Part shown: positions 51,201 to 62,600 of the stretch, piece by piece | Layout of the letters: the number at the start of each line of letters is the position of its first letter | How positions within the stretch are numbered: the stretch's first letter is position 1 | Source of the DNA: Sphagnum compactum | Taxonomy: Eukaryota > Bryophyta > Sphagnopsida > Sphagnales | DNA: 64,000 bases | Direction: 5' to 3' | Assembly: GCA_965153455.1 (NCBI GenBank) | Contig: OZ234496.1 | Location: 2,914,001 to 2,978,000, forward strand | Translations under genes and position numbers: made by a program | The notes under the pieces: generated by a model | The model's input: only the letters and a program-made list of their open reading frames with translations | The model's database searches: none | What the model was told of the DNA's origin: nothing

Positions 51201-51943
51201 TTTCCTTGAATGATGTGTGAAGAAAAATAAGGTTCAACTTATTGAAAAGAAAAACGAAAGAATTATAATTTATACCTCTTTATCTCAGGTGTTGTATAAA
51301 ATATAGAAAGAGTAACTTCCCCTTAGCTATGGAGAAGTTTGCAATTCCATGATTTTTTGAAGCAATGAATTTGATCACAAATGGATTTTGTTCTTACTAG
51401 AGAACGACCAAAGGAAGCACATGGCGCATTGTGGCAGGTGTAGGAACGCGAGGTACTGAAATCTTTGTCCATCTTGCCCATATTTCTTGGTTGATCTGTA
51501 CGCACAAAACAAGCAACACTTAAAAATTAGTTTGCAAGAAATATGGCCATGAGTGTGCTCTGGATCCAAGCTTAGCTTATTGCGGGATTTCTGTCTCCCC
51601 TCTTTACAAGTGATTCTGTTTCTTGGTTGTCAATGACGCGTGTGCTCCAGTCATACACACCGGGACGTGCACACCGGCTACAACAACTTGCAATGTTCAA
51701 TCCAGTTTAGAGTTTACAACTTTGAACAAATAAGAGAGGATCTAGCACTGACAATTTCTCCTGAAGTACACCCTGTGAGATGTAGGAAGCATAGATGGCC
51801 ACCACGCAGAGGAAGAATGTGAGCGTCTTCCATGCATGTGACTCCGGCGCCATCTTTGACGATGATGGTGGCGCAACGACCATGTCGTCGCCGCTTGAAT
51901 ATTCATCCTCGTGACAACCGCCTTTCTTTCCCTGGCCTCGCAT
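48239..51943 (-). CDS. Nucleotide-sugar transporter, SLC35B1/UTr1-UTr3 type, 7 exons, 400 aa
   Basis: Plant members of this group (Arabidopsis UTr1/UTr3) move UDP-glucose/UDP-galactose across ER or Golgi membranes in exchange for UMP and support ER protein folding control. Exons on the minus strand: 51943-51753, 51495-51398, 50948-50815, 50471-50441, 50205-50102, 49986-49868, 48764-48239; sum 1203 nt, phases consistent, introns GT-AG. Family blocks in order: YISQGVLQEKL, SNTIGPACGILALRYISFP, VLAKSSKMIPVMLMG, GVSIFALGK, SPNAPLGYGLCLLNL, DGFTNASQDS, MMGMNLWGTIYMS, GAIGQNFIFLTI, TTTRKFVSILISS, VFGGLSYQIW. About ten membrane segments are expected. The N-terminal ~30 residues are hydrophilic and variable; Met21 or Met31 are alternative starts. 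The last ~46 residues form a basic tail with two RGRSP motifs in place of the short Lys-rich ER-retrieval end of known members. Confidence 0.95.
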
Positions 51944-52134
51944 CCAGCTTCTTCAAAATATTTGGTTCAGAGATTCTTCTTCTTCCTCCTCTTGTTTCTG
52001 ATGTGAAGTTTCCCAGGGTACTCTTGTCTACCAATCGCCTGTGTTTCTCTACTACTCTGCAGTCTCCGAGTACTGCTCTTACCTCTAAGAAACGCGAATT
52101 CCTAACAGATTCTAGTCGTTGTTCTCTGTCGGAG

Positions 52135-52707
52135 TCACCGTCTTACTTTCCTTTTCTGGCGTCTAGAGCTTTGACAGTTCCTCGCAGGCTTCTCGCGCAC
52201 ATTTGTTGATTCTTTCCTTCTCAACCTCATAGCGCTCCTCTCCTTTCCGGTCGAATGTTCAAGCTGTTTCTGCGTCAAATCTGTCTCCGTCATCTGCTGA
52301 TGATCATTTGGTTCCTTTTCTCGCCGCCTTTGTGCCAATGCTTTCTTCTTCATCCGACTGAGTCGCTGCTGCAATCGCTTCTGCTCGGCCTGCTCCCTCT
52401 GTCGTTCCTTGGTGCAGCGTTGCCTCTCTCTTCTCCTAGAAATCGCTTCCTGTCTCCTTGCGATCGCTGTCACTGGGCTCCCCCCGGCCGCGCGCCACGA
52501 CAACTTGCGTAAGTCCCGACTTCGTCTCCGTCCCCAAGCACAATAGCGGATGCAGGTGCCGCAACTGGCCATAGTGAAGAAGAAGAAGCATGCTTGCTCC
52601 TTGTACTTATGCCTCCTCGTTGCTGCTGCTTCTTCATGATGTTGTGGGGTTGTCTTTGTAGGGGGTGTAGTGGGTTCATCGTGGTGGTGGGATGCGAGCG
52701 TGCGCAT
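52135..52707 (-). CDS. Hypothetical basic, Arg/Glu/Gln-rich protein (190 aa frame)
   Basis: A minus-strand frame opens at an ATG at 52707 (a second ATG at 52572) and stops at 52135, 192 bp upstream of the transporter start. The central part (about residues 85-135) is rich in Arg, Glu, Gln and Lys with a coiled-coil-like pattern (for example KERQREQAEQKRLQQRL); the start is His/Thr/Pro-rich. GC content is higher than in the surroundings. I do not recognise it. Alternatives are a 5' leader of the transporter, a first exon of an unseen gene, or a low-complexity GC island. Near its end a different frame also reads as helical (EVEKERINKCAREACEEL), which might mean a frameshift or splice. Confidence 0.25.
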   Translation of the reverse strand: MRTLASHHHDEPTTPPTKTTPQHHEEAAATRRHKYKEQACFFFFTMASCGTCIRYCAWGRRRSRDLRKLSWRAAGGSPVTAIARRQEAISRRRERQRCTKERQREQAEQKRLQQRLSRMKKKALAQRRREKEPNDHQQMTETDLTQKQLEHSTGKERSAMRLRRKESTNVREKPARNCQSSRRQKRKVRR

Positions 52708-53514
52708 GCGCAGAAACCAACGGTCAACCGTCACCAGCAGCACTTGATGATGGCCTTTCCCTTGCGTTTGGCAACCCTTAGCCCTTGTGATTTCACACTG
52801 GTCAGAGAAAACTTCCCCTGGAAATTTTATGTGAACTGTTCAGGCTCCCTCCTTCTGCTGGAAACGATCTGCTTGGGCCGCCGCTTGGACCCAAAGGGCC
52901 CGTTGGTGAATGTATACAACCCAAGTTCCAATAGTTGCCTTCAACCTCTTTAAACAAAGAAGAGAAATTGGAGGTCGCCATCCAGATCTCCACACCTGCG
53001 TAATGGCAGTTCAGGAGGACTGGGACCGAGGTACGACTCAGCTCATGATCAACCTGTTGGTTCTTTGTCATAAGTACTTCACAATGAGCTTATTAGGAAG
53101 GTGTCTGCATGTTACAAAAAGTGTGCAGCTGTTTAAAGAACAAGAGATCCGTCTTTGGAGACAACCAATTGTCTCCCTTCAACGAGAACTTAGTTTCCAG
53201 CTTTGACAATATGCAGAGCATCATATTCAGGGTGAAGACAGAGGCATCATGGTGGTTGTTGCCGATGTTCTACCTGGAGACATGTCTCTCCCCTGGATCT
53301 GAAGGTGAAGGAACCCAAGGATAACAGGTAGCACATGACCCCTTTTGTCAATTTCAGGTGCACATTGCAAATCTCTCTGACTGATTTGGTCCAATTCTTG
53401 TGATAACTTAGAGAAACTTACTATCACCAACATATTTCTGTTTTGTGAACAAGACAATTTTTGTGGTACACCTTGAAGACATCAGATTTAGCACACACCC
53501 GATCGTGGAGAATT
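52708..53514. other. Moderate-GC flank, no gene recognised
   Basis: Overlapping short frames are open on both strands (for example 52594-52953 and 52910-53206 plus, 52802-53071 minus), but none has a recognisable domain and no splice model links them. GC falls sharply near 53.5 kb, where the repeat-rich tract begins. Confidence 0.4.
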
Positions 53515-53920
53515 CACTATTACCAAAGTGGGGTGTAATTTACTAGCTTAGATCACTATGGGACTTTAAAAGTGAAATAACTACATTGCATTTTACTGAT
53601 TTCACCTAGTGAAACTTATTTCATTATAATATCATTATGTAAACATCATGTTTCATTTCTAGTTAATATAATTCACTATTACAATTTATTATAGCAAATA
53701 GGTTTATTTTTATGTTTTTAAAAATATTTTATCTATGTTACTTTATGATATACCTTATATTATTTTAAGCTATTTTAGTTATTATAACTTATATTTTATG
53801 TTATTATAGGCTATTATAAATTATTGTACCCTAAATTATTATATGTTATTTTACCTTAAAGTATCTTAACTAGTTTATTATAAGCTTTTAAATTATTCTA
53901 TTAAATTATAGGCATTAATA

Positions 53921-54200
53921 GAATAGCCACCAGTAGTCATTAATAGAATAGCCACCAATAGCCATTAATAGAATAGCCACCAGTAGTCATTAATAGAATA
54001 ACCACCAGTAACCATTCATATAATAGCAACCAATAACCACTAATAGAATAACCACGAATAGCCACCAATATAATAACTACTAATGGCCATTAATAGAATA
54101 ACCACCAATAACTATTAATAGAATAACCACTAAAAAACATTAATAGCCACAAATAAAATAGGTACCAATAGCCATTAATAACCACCAATAACACTAATAA
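53921..54200. repeat. 25-bp minisatellite array, about 11 copies
   Basis: Consecutive units of the form GAATAGCCACCAATAGCCATTAATA, exactly 25 bp for the first nine copies and then degrading by deletion. Units differ by a few substitutions each. No coding function is apparent. Confidence 0.92.
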
Positions 54201-54288
54201 AAGAACAACCAATAGCCATATATTATAATTGCTTGGGATTGCCAAAAATAATCTAAGGTGAAATAATTTATAATAAACGTAAATAACT

Positions 54289-54640
54289 TAAGGTGAAATA
54301 ATTTTCAATAGCCAAAAGTAACTTATAATAGTTACAAGTAGTCTGAATTGAAATAATTTACAATAGCCAAAAATAACATAGAATAGACAAAAAAACTTAC
54401 AATAGCTGAAAATAGCCTAAGGTGAAATAAGTTAAAATAGCCAAAAGTAATTTATAATAACTGCAAGTAGTCTAAATTGAAATAATCTACAATAGCCAAA
54501 AATAACATAAAATAGCCAAAAATAACTTAAAATAACCAAAAGTAGCCTAGGGTGAAATAGCCAAAAATAACCAAAAGTAATTGAGAATAGCCATAAATAG
54601 CCATAAATAACTGTAAATAATGTAGGGTGAAATAATTTAA
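54289..54640. repeat. Higher-order repeat, ~130-bp period, derived from AATAGCCAAAA monomers
   Basis: TAAGGTGAAATAA-type starts recur at about 54289, 54418 and 54548, a 129-130-bp period. Each long unit is built from about five related monomers such as AATAGCCAAAAATAAC, related to the adjacent 25-bp array. The first two long units align along their whole length with scattered substitutions; the third is truncated. Confidence 0.75.
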
Positions 54641-54983
54641 ATTAATGAAAAATAATCATATAATAATTGGCAGTAGTTTAACATAGGTAATATTATTATA
54701 TTAACAAGAAAAATCCATTTACTAAATTTTTTTTTGTCAAAAGAATGGTCATTGAAATGTTATTGAATAATGATATTCAACTTTTTTTTGTTCAAATGAT
54801 TTTAAACTTTCAAAAGGAAATAAATGTAATTATGTACATTATTGAATTTTAAAAAATAATAAACTTGAATCATTTCATTTGAACAAAATCTCAATAAGAT
54901 ATGAATTTTCAAAGTTTATGTTTTTGTAATGTTTAAAATGAAATATTTGATAAATAGAATGTAATGTAACAAATTATCACAAC

Positions 54984-55060
54984 AAGTGGGGTGGTTTGAT
55001 GGTAAAAGTGTTTGCCCCCATTCCAAAGGTCAAGGGATCAAACCTCATGGGTGGTGTTGT
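54984..55060 (+). mobile_element. Possible SINE head with decayed A and B boxes
   Basis: GTGGGGTGGTTTGATGGTAAAAG at about 54986-55008 resembles a tRNA-type A box region, and GGGATCAAACC at 55034-55044 a B box. No full tRNA fold is possible. The start resembles the GTGGGGTGG type of plant SINE heads. Assignment rests on these two motifs alone. Confidence 0.35.
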
Positions 55061-55808
55061 GTGTGATCAACAATGGTATGTTGACCGAATATTCTCCTAT
55101 CGAATTCTTAGGTTAGGTGTTAGGTTGATTACGTGGCCTACCTACATACCTAGGCTAGGTTTTTAACCTACCGTAGGTGATGACACGTCTCAATAAATAA
55201 TAGGCTTTAAAAATCATGAAATTATTAATAATATTATATATTAAGTAATTAAAATTTAATTAATTTCCATACTGGTTAGTTAATTAACTAGCAAGTGAAT
55301 GGTTTGGTAAATTTGTATTTCATTTGAGAGTAACCTTGTTTCACTAGGTATTAGTGAAACAAGTCATTGTCCGTAGCAACTGGTCCCCGTTCACTAGGGG
55401 GTTAAACAATTTTACTAGGTAAAAATGTCCAAATTCACTCAAAAATCTAATGAAACCCATAGTGAACTAGGACGCATTTCCTAGTAATGATTATTATTGT
55501 GAGAGTGATAGAGGTCTTGGATTCCAACTCAAAAGTATGATCATCACCCAAACCTTTTTAAACATCTCTTGGCAATAAGATATCCCATAGCCTGCCAAAT
55601 CACCATTGTTGCCAACATAAGCATGCATGGTTGTTTACAATCCCATTCCTTAGACATTTATGAATTGAAAAAAATATCAAAATTTTTTTTTAGTGTACTT
55701 GGAAGCTCCATCAATTGCAACTAAAGGCCCATTGAGGATTCTTCATGTGCAAATATTAGAAATCAAATTCAATACATATTTTTACCTTCAACATTGTTTT
55801 GAAAGCCA

Positions 55809-55961
55809 CACTACAACAAAAAGTGTCCCTATACACCAAGTGATTTCATTGGATTTTGAGTGAATTCCAGGTTGTAGTGAACGAGGACTAGTGAAGAAGC
55901 AGTGAATTCACTTGTCTAGTGAATAGGGACTAGTGAACTGCACCCACATTTTGTAGTAGTG
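55809..55961. mobile_element. 153-bp CACTA-type MITE
   Basis: The left end CACTACAACAAAAAGTG and the inverted right end (read as CACTACTACAAAATGTG) form 17-bp terminal inverted repeats with 14 matches. CACTAC...AAA ends are the mark of En/Spm-CACTA transposons. The element is too short to code and its interior is full of CTAGTGAA-like subterminal motifs. Flanking triplets are CCA and CCC, so a 3-bp target duplication is imperfect at best. Confidence 0.75.
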
Positions 55962-56259
55962 CCCAAATATACAAAACTTTGAAAATGCATGCCATCCTTA
56001 GAGAATGGAGGTGTTTACCCTTTCATTCTGGCGATTAATTGTTAATTTGTTTGCAAAATGTTCATCCCAAATTAGCACATGTATTTTAACGTGAGCATGC
56101 AAAAAAAAAAACCTGTTTTATATAGTTTGTGAAATGAGACTCAAAAATAAAACATATGAACTTTAAATATTTTAGTTGCACATTAGTTGCAAATTGAATT
56201 GCAATTAGAAAACAATTTTCCAAAAAAAAAAAATTTGTTTTTAATTTTGTGAATTATAC

Positions 56260-56770
56260 AATTAAATAAGTTATTATCTAATAACTATATATATATGAAT
56301 TACTTGTCATAATTAATTATCTAAAATAATCACTTGAATTATATTTTTGAATTAATTGATCTAATTCAAATAATTAATTAGTTAATTATCAAATACTTAA
56401 TGATCTGAATTAAGATAAAATTCACATAATTAATCATATGGAATCCCAAAATTGATAATTAATTATTTGAATTAATTAGTCTAATTCATCTTTTTGTAAT
56501 TAGCTATTTCAAATAATCAATTATTTGATTTTAGATAATTAATTATCTGAATTTAGATAAATAATTATTTATTATTTGAATGTAAAACTTTCTTTATTAA
56601 ATATCTGAATATCAAAGAACTAATTATTTAATTATTAATTTGAGCCAATCAATACACTAGTTTTCTAAATTATCTTGATTGATTCATATTAACTATTAAA
56701 TATTAATTACTATGTAATAGTTAATAATTTACTGAAAAATGAATTCATGATTAAAAATTAAGGATTACAT
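56260..56770. repeat. TAATTA/ATTATTTGAATTA low-complexity mosaic
   Basis: About 500 bp of irregularly repeated TAATTA, ATTAATTA and ATTTGAATTA words with no fixed period. Both strands read alike because the core word is palindromic. Probably an expanded AT-rich simple-sequence region; no gene or element ends seen. Confidence 0.6.
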
Positions 56771-58735
56771 ATGAATTTTTTTTTGTCATCAATCTTATTA
56801 ATAATTAAATGATAGTCACAAAATAGTGAGAAAATTAAATTTGTATAATGGTAACATAGTGGCATAACTAGTTGTATAAATGGGAATGATAGTTAACAAC
56901 TGGTTACAAGTGTCATATGGCAATGGAAATGTGTACACCTGGCATGATCGTATGTGTTGATGTTATACATTAGTTATAACGTAATTGCTAATTGGATGCT
57001 TCATTTACACTAGTTATAATGTAATGGCCACATGCAATTAAAGTGTAATTTGCCAAAAAGTTAAACAAGATTGATACGTCCATATGTCTAATGTGTACAT
57101 TACATTGTATAGGTGTCCCATTTGCAACTAAATTGCAACTATAATACAACTCCTTGATTTTGTGATGTGGCATTTTATTTATTAGTTCTTCGTATTTCCA
57201 TGTTTTAATTGTAGTGTAATTATTTATTAGTTATTTTAGAGCTCAAGTTGCAAAACAGTGTGGTTTAGGCGGACATGATTCCTCATGGTTTGCATTCATT
57301 CTCTTGGAGTCCCAACAATCACTTTTCCAAATCCATTATACTATATGTTCTTGACATTGCATACTCCTTCATGTCATCTTTCCCTTCCACTTAAAGTTAA
57401 TATTAATATTTAAATGAGGAGAATTATTGATGGTGTGTGATTTTTCAAGTGTTTATGTGTTAATGTTCAAACCCATTTTAATTTTAAACAAAATACATAA
57501 CATTTTGAAAATCATTACTACCTTTCATGTTTCAAAAGCATCTTTGAAAATGGTCAGGAAATTGTAGAGACATTCGAAATTTGATATGAAAATTTGCATG
57601 TTCCTTGATTGTTTATGAATTGTAGAATGGGCTAGATAAATGGTGACAATATTTCAACATTATGGATGTAGAATTTTTTTGTGTTTTTTTTACAAGTTTG
57701 AGATTTGATCACCTATCCTTTTATTTGATTGTGTTAAAAAAAAAATGTTTTGTCTATTTTTAAGGTTTCAAGGATGCGATCTTCAATCACTTATCATTTT
57801 GGTGTTCATTCAATTCTTACAATTTGAATATGATTAGAGTAGGTATTTGTTAGCAAGATCAAGTGAAGCCAAATTAGGTTACCTATTGTGCATGTGATAT
57901 AAATGCATCTACCATAACTATATAAATGAGATTAATGTAATGGAATTTGTAAGCTTTTAAAAGAAAAGATGTAAGAATAGACATAAAAAGCTTGGGATGT
58001 ATTCATTACACATTTTACTCAATGGTATATGTCAAGTTGAGTCATCTTTATGGGTCTTGACAATTGGATATAACATGTTATTATAGTATTTAAAGTACAT
58101 TCATCATATTTATGTCAATTTGTAAATGTTATTTGGGTTAATAAGAAAAATTCTATTGTTGTTTTACATAATATATTTTGGATCAAATATATCATTAATA
58201 ATGCTAGTTTGGGCTAATAAATTTTGCACATAATGCAATGCTTGTCAAAAGCATTACACATTACAATGGCTAATTTTGATTATTAGCTACAATGATTAAT
58301 TCAAGTGCTTTGATTTTAAATGGTCTTTCATCTCAACCAAGCATAAAACGATCACCAAATTTCGATGTCAAGTGCTTACAACATGGGGTTACCTTATTCA
58401 AAATCCCAAAAGAAGGAGAAAATAGATGCAAAAAAAAGTGAAAATAGTTTCGTTGTTGGGGCCATCCATGGGGTTACTTTGCATCCTACTAGTATCAAAC
58501 ATATATGTATCATTGCATGATCATGATGGGATTTTATGGATTTAGATAGTTATGGGGAAATCATGGAACATAAGTGCCTCATGTCATGACCATGATGCAT
58601 TTCTTAGGGTTTAAAAGTGATTAAAACATTTGTTTATTTCATTTTCATTCATTATTTTTGCAACTAATTGTGTTGTTGCAATTTTTTTAATTTTGGGATT
58701 TGGATGAAGGGTTTTGTATGCAAATTGCGTGTGGG

Positions 58736-59480
58736 TGCAATCATAGTCAAACGAACCAAAAACCATGTCGAATGATCAAAAAACTATCAACTTTGTCAAA
58801 CATATTTATGTAATGTCACTTTAATGTCATGTTGATCAAGGAAATTTGTGTTAAATGATTTATATGAGTGTTGAGAAACTAAAAAAAAGAACATTAAATT
58901 TAGTAAATTGAGTTTGGTTTCAATAAAAGACTTTTGAACTTTAACACCAAAAAATCAATTTTATAAAGCACTAGGCTAAAAAATCTTTTAATAAAGAAAT
59001 TTTGATGGGAAAAAAATTGAAATGATGATAACTTACCATCCATATATGAAAAAAACTCATAATTTTTAAATTGTGGTACTTGAAATTTTAAAAATTCAAA
59101 ATGTTCAAATTTTAATAATCAATTGCTAGATGTAAATGGGTCACAATGTGTATGACATATGAAGCAAGTTGTGGCTTATGATACAAACACTAAAGCTTGT
59201 AGTTATTATATTTTAGCATGATGGAAATTATGATCATTTTTCAAGATGAAATGTAGAATGTGCCAAAATTTCTACACTTTTAGACAATTCATATTAATTT
59301 TTTTAATTTAACACAAATCATATAATTTATTGAGTGAATTATAAATATTTTTGAAAACATGTTGCAAAAAAAACCCTTCAAAAATTTCTTTCTATGAATA
59401 AATCAAAATGTCCACAAAAAGGCCATTTGTGCTTGAGTCCTTGTCACCATTGGCTCATTTGATTGTGATTGCGCCTATGT
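58736..59480. repeat. Possible inverted-repeat-bounded segment, relative of the one at 37.5 kb
   Basis: GCAATCATAGTCAAACGAACCA near 58738-58759 is mirrored by TGGCTCATTTGATTGTGATTGC near 59451-59472. The end word (AATCAYAGTCAAANGAGCCA) is the same as in the pair at 37.5/38.15 kb. The sequence near 59.23-59.29 kb also resembles 37.34-37.40 kb. Ends are approximate. Confidence 0.35.
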
Positions 59481-59577
59481 GTTTTTGTGATGTTAGATTC
59501 TCCATTGGGTGAGTGTTCAATGTGTAGTTTCTTATGTGCTGAAAAGTTTAAAGAACTAGGAAATAAATAAGTGTTTA

Positions 59578-59664
59578 CACTACAAGAGAAATTGTTGTTT
59601 GTAATCAATTTTTATTTTTATTTTTTTGCCATGACATTTTTTAGTTGCAAAAATTGATTGCAAA
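59578..59664. mobile_element. CACTA-like end with adjacent palindrome
   Basis: CACTACAAGAGAAATTG at 59578-59594 closely resembles the CACTACAAGAAA end of plant CACTA elements. It is followed by a 16-base inverted repeat (59598-59613 and 59649-59664, one mismatch). A matching right terminus was not found, so the element would be truncated. Confidence 0.35.
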
Positions 59665-62600
59665 TGATAGTTTTTTTGTTTAATGTTGTGTTTTGTGGAA
59701 TGGAAGATTAAGAATAAAATTCTTGAACACCCCTTCTCTCTTTGTTTCTCCCTATGCCTTTTTTCATTTTAAACAATAGTTTCAAATAGGAGCAATTCCA
59801 ATATTTGAATTTCTTTTGAAAATCAAGCAATGATGATCATGTGAAGGTGAATGACATTGTTAGTAGGATGTTGTCATGTTCATTGTTGATTTTCTTAAGG
59901 AAATTTCATTATAAGAATGTAAGGTCATCCATCATCTTAAAGATATTAATCAAAGAGGTCAAAAATAGACTTAAAAATAATAACTTGAGTGTAAGAGATT
60001 GTGTTTCTTTCCTCTATTTTTTAGCATGAAGTTTTCATGAGTTTCAAATTCCACCCAAAAAAAAACATTTGGGTAATCTACATTTTGTGCACATGTAACT
60101 AGCTTAAGTTCAAGTTCACACCCATGATGAAAGAAAGAAAAGAAAAAGCTTTGTTATATTGTATCACAAATAAAATTCAATTTGTGAATAATTTACTTTT
60201 GTAAATGTAATTACATTTGTCTAGTGACAAGAAATCTAAACACCACTAATCAATTATGCATTATTCATAACTTGAGTCAACTCATGTTACTAGCACTAAC
60301 AAACAATCAAAAGGTAGCAACAAATTGTGTGATTTCTTACAACAATCAAATCAAAGAAAAAAATTGTGATAAAAAAATTTACTATAAGATTTTCCTTCTT
60401 CCCTAGTTACATACTATCTATACCTTGTGAACTCAACTACTTGTTACATATTCACATATGCATCAAAATTTGTGAAAATTTGTTATTACCTTATATGAAT
60501 GATTTTTTATTTCAAGTTTTTGTTATATCATTGTAATTATATCTATGTATTAGAAAATTATCACTATATTGTTGTATTCTTATGTTCAATTATGTTACAT
60601 ATATTTTGATTATCATTGTTTTGTGTATTTATTTTGAATCGCCTTTGTTAAAACCTTGTGTTACACCTACAAAGCTTATAAAGGTGTCTCATGTTAAGGA
60701 ATACCACTTAAGATGTCACAAATGGAATTTTAATGCACATAACAAGAATTTTAAATTGTTGATTAACTATCAAAATATTTTTTAAATGACATATTAGGTC
60801 ATTTAAGTACATACCAATGAATAGTAATTGATAAAATTTGTATTGCCCAACAAACCCATCTTTGTGTGGTACCACTAAAAATGACATACCCCAAAATTTT
60901 GAAACCACCCAACTTCAAAACAACATAGGAGTCACATAAAGAAAATTTTTCATTTCACATTTTGTGTCAAAATATTACCCAAATCATGTTGAATTTGAGA
61001 CTTCAATTGCATTTTTAAAAAGCTAATTTTAATATTTTAAATGAGTGGTTGAAGAGAGAATTTAAAAAAAGTAACACTTGGGTTTCCTTTGTTCAAGGAC
61101 ACAAAAGAAACATTTTTTCATTTTTTTAATGCTTCAAATTTCTAGGAGGGCCTCAAATAATCCTCTTATTTATTTATTTAATAGATCGTGAATTGAGGCA
61201 ACAACATTTTTTTGAACAATTTTCAAAGGTCATGACTAGGAGGTCTTGAAGGGCCATTGCATTCATGTTTACAAATGTGTAATAATTTCTTTTTCTTTTT
61301 TTGAATCAACACATTGGGTCATACCTTAGTGAGTTAGTTGATAACTCAAAGAAAAATATTTACAATGATGCAACTTGACACTTAATGACAAGGGGTCAAA
61401 AATTTTAGGAACACATGTTATGAACATTTTAAGAACACAATTTTTATTATTTATGTAACCAATTGATGTAGGTGTTTACAAGTTTTCCATAATGTGTACA
61501 TAGGTAGAAAACACAAAGCCTATGTGGTACAAGTCAATAGTAAAATTCACAATTTAAAAAGATTAAGTTTTTTAATTAAATTAAATTGGGTCCACCTTTC
61601 CTTTGAATTTTGGTGAAATGTTTCCTAGTGGTATCACTTAAGGATGGGGTTGCACATTGTTACATGTCACGAATTCATAATCACAAAGTCTTTTGTAAAT
61701 AAAAATACTTTTGTCACATCCAAAAAAGGATTCCATCTTTTGCAATTTGCATGATTTTTTTGGTTGGAACTTGTCAAATTATTTATTATAATTATATATG
61801 TATAAAAACCCTCAAAATATGGCTTCAATTTTTGCCCAAAGTTCAATAAGATTATTTAAAGTCCTGAAAAAAGTCATGGGTGGAACTCCTTAAAACATAA
61901 ACACCCCTAAAATGTGTTTTTTAACACTTTGTTCTATTTGGATATAGGTTTAATGTGCCATTATTAATATATTTTTCTAGTTTTAAACCTTTTTATTAAA
62001 TTTTTAATTTCAAAAAATCATCATAATGAATGGTGAAACTGACAATGTTGTACTTTAGAATGTAAAACTAAAGTGAAATCAAATGAAACAAAACAACACA
62101 AGAAAAGAAAAATTAAAAATGATTTGACATATGAGTAGACATTCATAGATCACATGGTGTTCACATAAAATTTTGTGGGTTTGGATAAAATGAAACCATG
62201 TTTATATTATACAATTTAATTATAGGTGTGATATATGGGGTGAAAACACATGAAAGGACTAAAGAGGCCAACTTGGGCAAGATTTATATATATATTGTAT
62301 TATTTTGGGGGCAAGTTTTTTTTTTCACATTTAATATTTTGAAAAACACATATAAAATGAATTTTTTATAACAAGTTTTTTAACACAATTCTTGTTACCT
62401 TTCAAAAGAAAGTAAGTTTTCAAAAAAATTATTAGTTTAACACACTTACATTCATTTGAATGAAAAATCTCATTTAGATGTTTTTTGTGAAATCACATGA
62501 GTGGAACTTTTCATATTGAGATGAAATAGTTCAATAAATTCATGTTCAATATATGATTAAGTATTTCATCAAGTTTGACAATCCTTTGAATGGTTTTTGG

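Larger units (their letters stand above)
53515..55489. mobile_element. Possible non-autonomous inverted-repeat element carrying a minisatellite
   Basis: The left part (CACTATTACCAAAGTG..., from 53515) and the reverse complement of the right part (ending ...TTTCCTAGTAATG at 55489) share a degenerate order of motifs: CACTATGGG, then GTGAAAT/GTGAATT, ACATT, a TTTTAC/TTTACC stretch and CTAGTGAAA. These subterminal CTAGTGAA repeats also occur in the 153-bp CACTA-type MITE at 55.81 kb. Between the ends lie the 25-bp array, its higher-order derivative and a SINE-like piece. No transposase frame was seen. Ends and homology are inferred by eye. Confidence 0.35.
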
